Source of the DNA: Valencia hispanica
Lineage: Eukaryota > Chordata > Actinopteri > Cyprinodontiformes > Valenciidae
Reading direction: 5' to 3'
Assembly: GCA_963556495.2 (NCBI GenBank)
Contig: OY747702.1
Coordinates: 8,895,193 to 8,959,192 of the forward strand
DNA length: 64,000 nt
A program made the translations under genes and the position numbers. The notes below the pieces were generated by a model. That model was not told the origin of the DNA, made no database searches, and worked only from the letters and a program-made list of their open reading frames with translations. Shown here piece by piece: positions 12,238 to 23,530 of this stretch (positions are counted from its first letter, which is position 1; every line of letters starts with the position of its first letter).

Positions 12238-13955
12238 ATTCAGTGCCTTGCAATCACAAACATTTACCTGTTTTATTAGTATTTTATGCAATATACCAAC
12301 ACAAAGTAGTGCCAAATTGTAAGCTCGGAAGAAAAATCCAATCCAACTCTGAGACAGTGGAATGCATTGCATCTAGCCCGTTTATTGCATTTTTGAAGAG
12401 GGTTGCTTAAGTGTTCGTTGGGAGAGAAGCAGGGTACACCCTGAAGTGATGTTCCATCACGACCCGGAGCACAGAGACGCAGAACACAGACATTCACTCC
12501 TAAAAGCAATTTAGACAGACCAATAACCCCAACTACCTTGACTGGTTTTTGACAGTGGGAGTAAGCCATAGTCTACAGAAAGAACACAGTCATGCACCAG
12601 GAGAATGTGCATTCATAACGAAAGAACCCCAGCTGGACTTTGTAGCTAGCACATTCTTGCCACCCTTTCTTCCAATACCTGTGAATAAAATCTAGCTGAC
12701 AGAATGCCACCAAAAGTTTTATCATTTGTACAACAGAGGTCAGCTGTTTGTCATTTAATCTCTGTATGAATCCAAATGTTCTGTGAAGCTCTCAGAGGTT
12801 TCTTGAAGAACATTACAGATCAAACAGCACCATGAAAAAACCAAGGAACACAGCAGAGACCAAGTGGCACACAGAGCTCTTTTCAATCGATCATATGCGT
12901 ATCATAAGTATTGCACAACTGCAAATGTACCAAGACCTGACCGTCCACCTAAACTGACAGGCTTGGTAAGTAGAGCTTTGATCAGACAAGCAGCCAAGGG
13001 TCTCATGCTAATGCTGGAAGAGTTGCCAATATGTTGACAGAACTCTTGACAAATCTGGCCTTGATAGAAGATTGGCAAGAAAGGCCAAAAGCTAACACTG
13101 CATATCAACCCTGAGCACACCATTCCCATGGTGAAACATGGTGTTCATTATCATCATCATCATAATATTAGATTTATTTATAAAGCACTTTCCATCAAAG
13201 TGCTTTTCAAGCAAAAATATCAACCATAAAAACGGACATTGCATAAAAGGAAAGATAAACATTTCCTAAAAATTGCACTAAAATAAACAGAACATAAAAT
13301 TTCATAAAATGGGTTTACATAAAAATGAACAAGATTGCTTAAAAAACATCAGGAGGTACAGCATATGCACAGGTAAACAAATGAGTCTTTAGCTTTGCCT
13401 TAAAAACGTATGTCTAGAGGCATGCTGTGGGGATGCTCTTTTTATTAGCAGGAACAAGGAAGCTGGGTGGAGTTGAGGGGACAATGGGTGGAACTAGATA
13501 CTAGGCAATCCTGGAGGAAATCCCGTACATCTTTAGTTTCCAGGAGGTCAGCAACCTTCCACATACAGCTGAAGCAGCAGTGTAAAGGTTTGAGTTAAAA
13601 GAATTTCCATTTGTTAAATTGGCCCAGTCAAAATCTGAACCTGAATCCATGCGAGAACCTGTCGCAAGATTTGATCATTGATGTTCAGAGAAGCTCTGCA
13701 TCCAGTCTGAACTACAGTTATTTTACAAAGAACAACGTAGGAAACATTCAGCCTCCAGATCAGCACTGCTGGCAAATTTCAGACCTTTCAAAGTTGTATT
13801 TGTTTGAAGGATTTTTGAAACCATGTATTCCTTTCTTTCCTCTTCGCAATTATGCTATAATTTGTCTGTTTTTCACACACAATCCCAGCAAGATGCATTA
13901 AGTTATAAAATGTGAAAAAGTTCATGGGGTATAAATACTTTTTTCAAAGCACAGA
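12238..13955 (+). mobile_element. decayed Tc1-like DNA transposon
   Basis: The left end CAGTGCCTTGCAA and right end GGGTATAAATACTTTTTTCAAAG correspond to the terminal repeats of a common fish Tc1 family. Between them are recognisable remnants of its transposase: the start around AGACCAAGGAACACAGCAGAG (12835), the GRPPKLTG-type linker motif (12940-12965) and the third-catalytic-residue region, NWPSQNLNLNPCENL (13614-13660), in which the expected I-E has become C-E. Frameshifts and stops are numerous. A 270-bp foreign segment interrupts it at about 13145-13418. Confidence 0.75.
13145..13418 (-). mobile_element. retroposon-like insertion inside the Tc1 remnant
   Basis: The Tc1 transposase text breaks off at GGTGAAACATGG and resumes at GGCATGCTGTGGGG. 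The intervening sequence begins with (CAT/ATC)n and the words TTTATTTATAAAGCACTTTCC, which are the reversed tail of fish retroposons (TATAAAGCGC-type ends). Family not identified. Confidence 0.5.
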
Positions 13956-15042
13956 GCCTTAGAGAGTGGAGACCACATTGAAATATGACCATTATCAGCC
14001 TATGCACTACATCTCTGCCATTAATCCACTGACAAGCTTATTCCTGCACTTTTTACCACTCTTCTCTACGGTCCTCCACCTGTCTCTCTGTTTTATCTTC
14101 TTCTTCTCTGTTTTTCCCTCCACCTCCCTCTCCTGCCTTGATTTAGTGGTAAAAGCCTCTAGCATTAACCTGAGTTAGCACCCAATTTAATCCCTCCTTG
14201 CTGCTTCGCATCTCTCCCAGAGCCCTTATTTCTTCACTGCCTCTGATAACTTCGCTATGTTCTCTTGCCAGCTCCTTGCTGATTTCTCATCTTATGTTTT
14301 ACCAAATGAGCTTGCCCTGATTGTAGGGAGAGATGGAACATAAAGCAAAGGTGCAGTGGTGGACATAGGCAATAACATCATCCAGTGTATGACCTCAGCA
14401 TCCATACCCCCACTTCTCCCAAAGCTGTTAAATCTCATTATGTTTTATTTTACAAATGACTGAGGAACATTCATAAATTAGACTGCGTTTGTGTTTGCTT
14501 TAGTGATTAAAAGCTTAAACAGTATAGCCACAGCAGCATGTTGTTAACAGCTTCCAAGCCTCTAGGGTTGGCAGCAAGGTTGCTTTGTTTGAAGAGTCGT
14601 CCTGTCCTATAGGCTGCTGATTTCAAGGAGAGGACAGAGACCGTTTTAGCTTCTCACCGAAATGTCTAAATAATTAGCCAAGAGTACAAGCCTCTCCCCC
14701 TATAGGTGAAGCAGAATGCAGGTTTGTTTTTCTGTCATACCTTTAAATCCACATTGCTGAATGTCACCAGGAATTAAGTAAAATCAGTTCATTTCATTTA
14801 AGTTTGTTCACTTTGTGCCAGTTCTTGACAGATGACACCTCAAGTCACTTCACAAGGTAAACAGATCCAGTTTATAGACAGAGATACATTACCAATTCTT
14901 TCCAATCATAAAAAAAATCAAATAATTGATTCCACACATTTCGATTTAATCCGAGTTATAATCCAGAGCGGTCAACCTCACTTAACATCCCAACTAGTAC
15001 AGAGTCTATCTAAGGAACCAAGCCTGTTGCATCGACACAGTG
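13956..15042. other. no gene recognised
   Basis: Moderately AT-rich sequence with a pyrimidine-rich block (14040-14150). The frames at 13966-14178 and 14832-15047 have no family features. Confidence 0.3.
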
Positions 15043-15270
15043 GGTGACTGTGGCTCAGTGGGTAGAGTAGTTTTCTTGCAATTGGAAGGTTATAGGTTCA
15101 AGTCTGAGTCCCTGCAACATATCAGTGTGCACCTGGGCAAGGCACTTAACCCCAACTTGCCCACTGATCTCTGTATCAGTGTGTGAATGTGGCTCTAGTG
15201 TAAAGTGCTTTGAGTGGTCAGTATGACTAGAAAAGCGCAATACAAGTTCAGTCCATTTACTTTACAGCAA
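15043..15270 (+). mobile_element. tRNA-derived SINE
   Basis: The head TGTGGCTCAGTGGGTAGAGT matches a pol III A box within a tRNA-like sequence, and the B box GGTTCAAGTCTG follows at 15097. The body contains GGGCAAGGCACTTAACCCC and the tail GTAAAGTGCTTTGAGTGG...AGAAAAGCGCAATACAAG, the arrangement of the widespread tRNA-headed SINEs of percomorph fish. RNA polymerase III would transcribe it from the internal promoter; mobilisation depends on a partner LINE. Confidence 0.8.
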
Positions 15271-15828
15271 TACCTCACACTGAGCAAGGATTTGGTGACA
15301 GTGGGTGGTTGGTTCAATTCATTTCCTTTTAAATGTTGTTGTAACTCATATTATCCAAGTTTCTTTGAAAGGTTGCAGATGCTGATGCCTGTGGCCGGGA
15401 AAAGAAAGCCCCCAACTGAAGACACACTGTTGTTGCAGGATAGTCTCATGTAGAGGATGCTCAGAGTTGTCCATAATTTTCTGTATTTTATGAAGAGTCC
15501 TTCTTTGCATCATCATCTCCAGTGGTTCCACAGTCGTCTTCAGAACAGAATCAGCCTTCTTTATCATGTTGTTTAGCCTTTTTAAGTCCCTGACCCTGAT
15601 GCTGCTACCCCAACAGATGATGTAACACTGATGTAAATAGTCAATTTGGCACTTACATATGTGTCTTAAATATCATGTACAGTATACAACACGGATGTGG
15701 CTTCTTGCTGTTTTGGTGGGTTTAGTTTCCCAGGAGCTGGGCATTGTTTGAGGACCAGTGCTCTTAAACAGATTTTTTACACCTGCAGTGTCAGCATATT
15801 AATGTGTTTAGAGGCAATCAAGCAACTT

Positions 15829-17345
15829 ACAGTGAGGAACATAAGTATTTGAACACCCTGCAATTTTGCAAGTTCTCCCACTTAGAAATTATGGAGGGGT
15901 CTGAAATTCAATGTGTAGGTGCATTTTCACTGTGAGAGACAGCATTTAAAAAAATCAGGAAATCACATTGTCTGATTTTTAAAGAATTTGTTTGTATTTC
16001 GAACACCTGGAAATCAGCAAGAATTCTGGCTTCCAAAGACCTGTTACTCTGCATTTAAAAGGTCCACCTCTTCTCCATGTATTAATCTAAATGACTAACA
16101 CCTGTCTGAGCTCGTTAAAGACACCTGTCCACCCCACAGTCAGTCAGACTCCAACTACGACAATTGCCAAGACCAAAGAGCTGTCAAGACACCTGAAACA
16201 AAATTGTAGACCTCCACAAGGCTGAAAAGGGCTATGGGGCAATTGCCAAGCAGCTTGGTGAAAATAGATCAACTGTTGGAGCAATTGTTAGAAAATGAAA
16301 GAGGCTAAAGAAGACTGTCAGTCTCCCTAGGACTGGTGCTCCATGCAAGATCTCACCTCGTGGGGTATCACTGATGATAAGATAGGTGAGGAATCAGCCC
16401 AGAACTACACAGGAGGAGCTGGTCAATGACATGAAGAGAGCTGGGAGCAAAGTTTCAAAGGTTACTGTCGTTAGAACACTACGCCATCATGGTTTAAAAT
16501 CATGCATTGAAAGTTCCCCTGCTCAAGTTATCACATGTTCAGGCCCGTCTGAAGTTTGCCAATGACCATCTGGATGATCCAGAAGACGCACGGGAGAAAG
16601 TCATGTGGTCAGATGAGACCAAAATATAACTTTTTGGTCTAAACTTTACTCGCCGTGTTTGGAGGAAAAAGAAGGATGAGTTGGATCCCAAGAACACCAT
16701 CCCTACTGTGAAGCATGGGGGTGGAAACATCATGCTTTGGGGGGGCTTTTCTGCGAAGGGGGCATGAGGACTGCACTGTATTAAGGAGAGGATGAATGGA
16801 GACATGTATTGGGAGATTTTGAGCAACAACCTCTTTCCCTCTGCGATGGACTGGCGACCTGTCCAGGGTGTACCCCGCCTCTCGCCCCATGACCGCTGGA
16901 GATAGGCACCAGCCCCCCCGCAACCCTGTATTAGGATGGACAGGTATAGAAAATGGATGGATGGACCTCTTTCCCTCAGTCAGAGCACTGAAGATGGGTC
17001 GTGGCTGGGTCTTCCAACAGGACAATGACCTAAAGCACACAAGAGTGGCTCCGTAAGAAACATATCAAGGTTCTGGAGTGGCCTAGCCAGTCTCCAGACC
17101 TAAATCCAATAGAAAATCTTTGAAAGGAAGCTCTGTGTTGCACAGCTACAGCCCCAAACCTGCCAGATCTAGAGAAGATCTGTGTGGAGGAGTGGGCCAA
17201 AATCCCTGTTGCAGTGTGCAAACCTGGTCAAGAACTACAGGAAACATTTGACATCTGTAATTGCAAACAAAGGCTTCTGTACCAAATATTAACACTGATA
17301 AATTCTTTAGAAATTAGACAATGCGATTTCCGGAAAAAAAACGTA
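15829..17345 (+). mobile_element. decayed Tc1-like DNA transposon
   Basis: The 5' terminus ACAGTGAGGAACATAAGTATT and the following sequence identify a common teleost Tc1 family. Transposase remnants include the helix-turn-helix region (AATTGCCAAGCAGCTTGGTG), a WSDET-like catalytic segment near 16605-16640 and the [14 protein letters not shown] second-aspartate segment at 17013-17055. Stops and frameshifts occur throughout, and the 3' terminal repeat is not recognisable. A 124-bp retroposon tail sits inside it with a perfect 12-bp target duplication. Confidence 0.75.
16842..16965 (+). mobile_element. short retroposon insertion with 12-bp target duplication
   Basis: The insertion carries the phrase GACTGGCGACCTGTCCAGG and ends in (GGAT)n, the familiar 3' end of a teleost LINE/SINE group. 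CCTCTTTCCCTC occurs immediately before (16830-16841) and after (16966-16977) it, a clear target-site duplication showing that it jumped into an already resident Tc1 copy. Confidence 0.85.
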
Positions 17346-17489
17346 TGTTCCTCAATGTGTATTTTGTTAGAAATATTAATGGACATTGTACTGTGTCTGA
17401 TATGTTAACACCATCACACATTTTTAGTCTGCTCCATTGTTTGACCAAGGGATGCCGGAACCTTTATTTCCTTTTGGTGATATCCAGAG

Positions 17490-18280
17490 GTAGGAAGAGT
17501 ACTAAAATATTCTACTCAAGTAAAAGTACTACTACTGTGATGACATTTTACTCAAGTACAAGTAAAATGACCAGTCTACAAATGTACTCAAGTAATAGTT
17601 AAAAGTAACTTATTTAAAAGGCACTCAAATTAAAAGTACTTAGTTACTTTTTTTGACAGCGGTAAGACAGTCTCTGCTGAGTTATGCAAGAAAGAAAATG
17701 GGAATAAATCCCCCGTGTCCCAGACGCGCCTCACACCCTGGACAGAATGTGACAAGTTGACAAGTCGATGAAAAAGAAGACGTTTACTCGTGTCATTCGC
17801 TGATGTCTTTGATTAACTTGAGCACAGCTTTTTAATGAACTATTACTTGACGTGACAGTAGTTTAGTTTAACTTACTTGTACATGCTTCTTTATTAACGC
17901 CAGTTCTCATATCCATCATATATTGCAGTATTTCTGGGGCGAAATGTTTCTAATCATATTAATTAGATTTTCTTTTTACTCAGCAACGGATATAATTAAA
18001 AATTTAGCAAAGTACAATACTTTAAAAAAAACATACTTAAAGCTGCAGTCCGCAGTATTTGAGGGAGAGAGTTTTTGAATCCGAAGTACCAAGCCCCCCA
18101 AAAAAACACTCCCCCCTCCCCTCCCCATCCCTCCCTCCAGCCCTACCGCACCAGTTGTGCCTAACCTGCTGCGACAGAGCGAGTCAAAGAAGTAAGCAGC
18201 AAGCGCTATTGAGCACCACCCGATTGTATTTTTGCTATGGACATTTCTACCTACTCAATTAAAGTAACACAAGTAATTCT
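17490..18280. repeat. MITE-like repeats (ACTCAAGTAAAAGTACT type)
   Basis: The 17490-17660 stretch is built of repeated and inverted CTCAAGTAAAAGTA / AAAAGTACTTAGTTACT motifs, typical of hAT-type miniature elements in fish. A second unit starting AAAGCTGCAGTCCGCAG lies at 18040-18280. Exact ends were not resolved. Confidence 0.45.
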
Positions 18281-18515
18281 GTTTTTATGCCTGTTTTGGA
18301 TTATTGTAATGTTATATATATGAATACCTCCTCTGATGCTTAACGTGCTCTGAACGTTGCTTATCATGGGGCATTGCGTTTTATTACAAACATAAGGTCA
18401 TTGACTCACCATTGTGTCCTCTACGACCAGATGGGCTGGTCTTCCTTGTGGCTTCGCAGACTGAATCTGTGATCTGTGACATGGTAATATATATATATAT
18501 ATATATATATAATAA

Positions 18516-20522
18516 ATCTATTAAATGTGGTTTATTAAACATAAGATCTCTCTCCTCAAAGACTTTGTTAGTGAATGACTTGATTTGTGATAATCACATT
18601 GATTTGCTTTGTCTCACAGAAACCTGGTTGCAGCAGGAGGATTATGTCAGTATAAATGAGTCAACTCCTTCCAGTCATTTCAATTTTCACATTCCTAGAA
18701 ATACTGGGCGAGGGGCAGGAGATGCAACCATTTTCCGTTTGATTTACTAATTAGTCCCAGACCAATTGATAGCTACAGTTCTTTTGAACATCTAACCCTT
18801 AATTTTCCTAATCCAAGTTGCAAAACATTAAGACCATTTTTGTTTGTGGTTTTGTATCGTCCACCAGGTCCTTACTCTCAATTCTTGGATCAGATCTCAC
18901 ATTTTTTATCTGATTTAGTATTAAATACTCATAGAGTTATTATAGTGGGGGACTTCAATATTCATGTGGATACTGAAAGTGATAGCCTAAATGCAGTCTT
19001 TAATGCTATTTTATACTCAATTGGCTTTACTCAAAAAGTACAGGGATCGACCCACTCGGGTAAACACACTTTGGACCTTGTACTGACATACGGTATTGAG
19101 TATGAGGAAATAACAGCCCACCACCAAAAACCCGGTCCTGTCTGACCACTTCTTAATAACTTTTGAATTTACTTTAACTGACCATCTTAAATCAGAAAGA
19201 AAATTTCATTATAGTAGAGCTTTATCAGACAATGCTGTAACAATTTTTAAAGAATCTGTTCCATTCTTACTTTCCTTAGTGTCTCAGGGTAACACAGTGG
19301 ATGGCAGCAATTCTATCTCTAACCCTTCAGAAATTGATGATCTGGTTCAAAGCATTATGTCCTCATTGCGTTTGGCATTAGATAGTGTAGCCCCCTTAAA
19401 AAAGAAAATGGCTAGCCATAGGAGGCTGACTCCTTGGTTCAACGCAGTTGCGTACTTTAATGCAGAATACTAGGAAGTTGGAGAGAAAATGGCGCTCTAC
19501 ACACCTAGAGGATTCCTATTTAACCTGGAATAACAGTCTACTGCTGTATAAAAAGACCCTTCGACAAGCTATAACAGCATATTTTTCATCATTAATAGAG
19601 GCGAATAAAAACAATCCTAGGTTTCTTTTTAGTACAGTTGCCAAACTTACACAGAGTCATAGCTCTGTTGAGCCAACTATTCCCCCAGCTCTTAGCAGTG
19701 ATGATTTTATGGGATTCTTCATAAATAAAATTAATTCTATTAAAAATAAAATCATTGGCATCTTCCCAAACATGATTACTTCTTCCTCAGTAAATGAGGC
19801 AGTATCGGAAAGAACTGTAGAACCTCAGTTGTGCTTAGGCTGTTTTGATTCAGTCGAGCTTTCGGAATTATCAAAAATATTAGCCTCATCTAAACCTTCA
19901 ACTTGTATGTTGGACCCAATTCCAACCAAATTATTTAAAGAAGTGTTCCATTTGGTTCCTTGCCCCATTTTGGATATGATGAATCTAGCCCTAGTAAACG
20001 GATACGTACCACAGGAATTTAAAATAGCTGTAATTAAACCTTTACTCAAGAAACCTTCCCTTGATCAAGATGACTTAGTGAATTACAGACCTATATCTAA
20101 CCTTCCTTTCTTATCCAAAGTCCTTGAGAAAATTGTTGCTAATCAAGTCTGTGAGCATCTAAACAGTAACGAGCTGTTTGAAGAGTTTCAGTCAGGTTTT
20201 AGAGCTCATCATAGCACTGAAACAGCACTGGTGAAGGTTACTAATGATATTCTCATAATGGACTTGTGTCTGTTCTGGTTTTGTTAGATCTCAGTACTGC
20301 TTTTGACACAGTCGATCATAATATTCTCTTAGAAAGGCTTGAACATGTTGCAGGGATCAAATGAACAGCACTAGGCTGGTTTAAATCATATTTGTCTGAT
20401 AGATTCCAGTTTGTTCATCTAAATGATCAATCTTCTTCACTCTCAAGGGTTACTTGTGGAGCTCCACAGGGTTCTGTGCTTGGACCAATTCTGTTCACCA
20501 TATATATGCTCCCAATTGGTAG
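18516..20522 (+). mobile_element. L2/Maui-type LINE, 5' part: endonuclease and first half of reverse transcriptase
   Basis: Successive frames encode the apurinic-endonuclease domain ([32 protein letters not shown], then LYRPPGPYSQFLDQ and VIIVGDFNIHVD) and the start of the reverse transcriptase (NYRPISNLPFLSKVLEKIVA, EEFQSGFRAHHSTETALVKV, a damaged DLSTAFDTVDHNILL block, CGAPQGSVLGPILF). These enzymes nick target DNA and copy the LINE RNA in situ. At least three frame changes and an in-frame stop (around 20360) show a dead copy. The 3' half continues at 22257 after an insertion. Confidence 0.85.
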
Positions 20523-22252
20523 TGCTGTGCCACAGATAGGTAGGTTTTGGCTATGAATAATTGCTTAGGGCAATTATTAATCAGATTAATAATTTTATGT
20601 AAAATTACCTCGTTTAGGGCACCACCTGGATTCCAGGAATATCAATAGCCAAATTGTTCAATCTCAGTTTATGTTTATGATCACCTGCTTGATAAGGCTG
20701 AGGTAATTAAACAATATATGAAGGAATAAGTTCTTGGCGTACCTGAACAGCAAGTTACTACACATGTAGGTGAAATAACAACAACAGTTTTCCAAAATAC
20801 AAGAGTTTATTACAACAAGAATTCACTTTCATTTAACATACTTTAATCAAAAAAACTCACCAAACTAGTAAAACACAACTAAACTACTAAGAAAAGAATA
20901 ACGATTTAAAAATCTCACACTCCGAAGTAAAACAGTAAAAGTGATAAAAATGCACAGAAATAGAAACAAACATTAAACTGATAATGATGTCACAGTTCAG
21001 AATGAATTTGTTTGGAAGAAGCAATGTTTCATTAAACCATTTGCTGAATTAGAAATCAATAACCCTTAGATAATTGATTCTATTTAATGGATCGGTCACC
21101 GCAGTGATTGATCTAATTTAATTTTTAAACTTTATGGTTAACGGCTGTACCAATTATGTCGATCTAATTTAGTATTTTGACTTACCAAGAAGGCGGTCTC
21201 AAAGATGACTTAAAAGATTAGTTTAGTGTTCAACTATCTGTTTGAAGTCGATCTCTATTTTGAATAGCATTAACAGCAGTCTTTATTGTTCATGAATAAA
21301 ATGCCGTCAATGGCGGGCCCACGTGGTTCACTAGAGCATGTAGCTTACAGCTAACTCACGTGGTGCTGCTTAAAGTCGCTCTGGATCATTTATCAAACAT
21401 CAAACCAAGAAAAACTGTCGGATTGAGTAACTTAGGTTGCAGGATATAAGACGACTTTCCGTCGGAAACCTCGAAAATCACTGTTTAAACCTCCAGGCCG
21501 ACCGGCCTGTTTGTACCCAAACAATAAATGAAATCTTACACAAAGTAACAAATCACAGTGAAAATAAACAACCCTTAAATCTTGTTTAAACTAACCTAAT
21601 CTCGCCTCTGCCCAGACAGACCTTAATGAACGGTTAAAGTTCTCCAGGTTGCTCCGTGGATGATTGGCGAAGCCAAAACAACGTTAGCCCGCAGGCTAGC
21701 CACAGCTACGGTCCATTAGCAGTGGGAGGATTATAGCTGTTGAATCGCGGGTAGCATTAGCTCGGAACGTCGTGTCGTCCTCTTCGGCTTGCTAAACAGC
21801 GATCAGCTGCACCTCAGTTCACCGACACAGTACCTTCTCTGCAGGTTCAAGATAGCATTGTCCCAGGCTTTGTCGCGGTGGGGTAACGCTCCAGTCTCGA
21901 CCCGTTTCTGTGGCATGCGGTAGCGGTTAGCGGCTCGCTTCATACGGCAGCATCTGTTCAGAAAGCAGGGCTCAGGGCGGAACAGTGGGGTTTATCTCAA
22001 AACACTGGGTTTGATTCACCTGATTGATCAGCAGTATTGTCGTCCTCGGAGTGAGTTCCTCTCGGAACTCGCGTCTTTTCCCTCGCCAGCGAAGGAAGGA
22101 TTGGATCTCTCCTGGCGCTGTTTGGCTGAAAGCCAGAACTGGAGAGGAATTGGATATCTGTGGCGGTGCCTTTTATAACCTCTGGTCTTCTTCTCCTCCT
22201 GTCAGAGCTAGAATGTGGGTTAGCGCCACCCAATGGCTGTGTGTCCCCAACA
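20523..22252. mobile_element. LTR-like insertion splitting the LINE reverse transcriptase
   Basis: The LINE frame is interrupted exactly between LPIG and STIIRQ. The inserted 1730 bp begin TGCTGTGCC, end CCCCAACA (TG...CA), and are flanked by GTAG on both sides (20519-20522 and 22253-22256), matching a 4-bp LTR-element target duplication. No protein frame is present, so it is best read as a long solo LTR. Orientation is uncertain. A composite of more than one insertion cannot be excluded. Confidence 0.55.
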
Positions 22253-22256
22253 GTAG

Positions 22257-22737
22257 AATCATTAGACAGCATGGGATAAATTTCCACAGCTATGCAGATG
22301 ATACACAACTATATTTATCCATAAATCCTGATGAACCCAGTCAGTTCGGTAGATTACAGGCATGTCTGGAAAACATAAAAACATGGATGACCCTAAACTT
22401 TTTGCTTTTAAATTCTGACAAAACAGAAGTTGCTGTCTTTGGACCAGAAGTTCTTAAACAGAAACTGATTAGTCAATCACTTCATCTGGATGGCATTAAA
22501 TTGGCCCCCAGTAATAACGTAAAGAACCTTGGCGTTATTTTTGACCAAGACTTGACATTTAAATCCCATATTAAACAGGTTTCTAGGATTTCTTTCTTTC
22601 ACCTCCGGAATATTGCTAAAATTAGAAACATCCTGTCCAGGAGTGATGCTGAGAAACTAGTCCATACATTTGTTACCTCAAGGCTGGACTACTATAATTC
22701 TTTACTATCAGGAAGTCAACAAAATGCCATTAAAAGC
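22257..22737 (+). mobile_element. L2/Maui-type LINE, reverse transcriptase continued
   Basis: The frame resumes with the catalytic FHSYADDTQLYLS motif (YADD, metal-binding aspartates) and continues through NSDKTEVAVFGPE, NLGVIFDQDLTFKSHI and LVHTFVTSRLDYYNSLLSG, the ordered motifs of an L2-type reverse transcriptase thumb region. It is interrupted again at about 22738 by a short retroposon. Confidence 0.85.
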
Positions 22738-23098
22738 CTTCTGTGTTTCTGCTCTGTCTTCTCAAACCCCCAGACGGTCGTGGCAGATGGCCGCTCCTAC
22801 TGAGCCTGGTTCTGTTGGAGGTTTCTTCCTGTTAAAGGGGAGTTTTTCCTCTCCACCGTCGCTATATGCTTGCTCAGTATGAGGGATTACTGAAGGATTG
22901 CTATGGTTGGAAAGTCTGCATCAACGGGGCCCAACCTCACGCCAATGACTGACGCAATCTGCTGGGATTCCTTAAATAGGAAACTTTTTAACTGATTGGA
23001 ATGTTTGTATGTATTGAAATGACTTCTTGTTAAGTGCCTTGAGATGACATCTGTTGTGAATTGGCGCTATATAAATGAACTGAATTGAAATTGAATTG
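22738..23098 (+). mobile_element. non-autonomous retroposon 'R' (copy 1)
   Basis: About 360 bp starting near CTTCTGTGTTTCTGCTC, containing GGAGGTTTCTTCCTGTTAAAG and ending with the TATAAATGAACTGAATTGAAA tail. The same unit occurs reversed at 28315-28672 and, truncated, at 47590-47760. Non-coding; the tail suggests LINE-driven retroposition. It sits within the LINE coding region. Confidence 0.7.
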
Positions 23099-23530
23099 AA
23101 ACATTGGTTCCTTTTAATTTATAAATGTATTGCTGGACTTGTCCCTCCTGATCTGCAGCAGCTCACTGAGCTGAGGAGCAACTACCGCCAGTGCTCTCAG
23201 GACTTTCTCCTTCTCTCTGAGTCTAGAGTGCAAATAGAAATGGGTAAAAAGGCCTTTTGTTTTGCAGCATCGCACTCTTGGAATGAACTACAGAAGGATT
23301 TTCACTTGATAATTTCGGCTCATTACTGACAAATTTTAAAACACAGTGTCTTACTTGTAGATGCTTTATCTGATGTGTATTGTGTTAAATCAATGATGTA
23401 ATGTTGAACTGTTTTTGAATGTCTGTAATTGGTGAATATAATTTCGCCCTGCCTCTGTTCCTGGAAAACACTTAAAAAAGAGATTTTTAATCTCAATGAG
23501 TTTTATCCTGGTTAAATAAAGCTAAAAAAA
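23099..23530 (+). mobile_element. L2/Maui-type LINE, C terminus and 3' UTR
   Basis: The frame at 23096-23329 gives the last residues of ORF2 (YKCIAGLVPPDLQQL, then FCFAASHSWNELQKD). The 3' UTR ends with TTATCCTGGTTAAATAAAG and an A-rich run, the standard 3' end of this LINE group. Confidence 0.8.
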
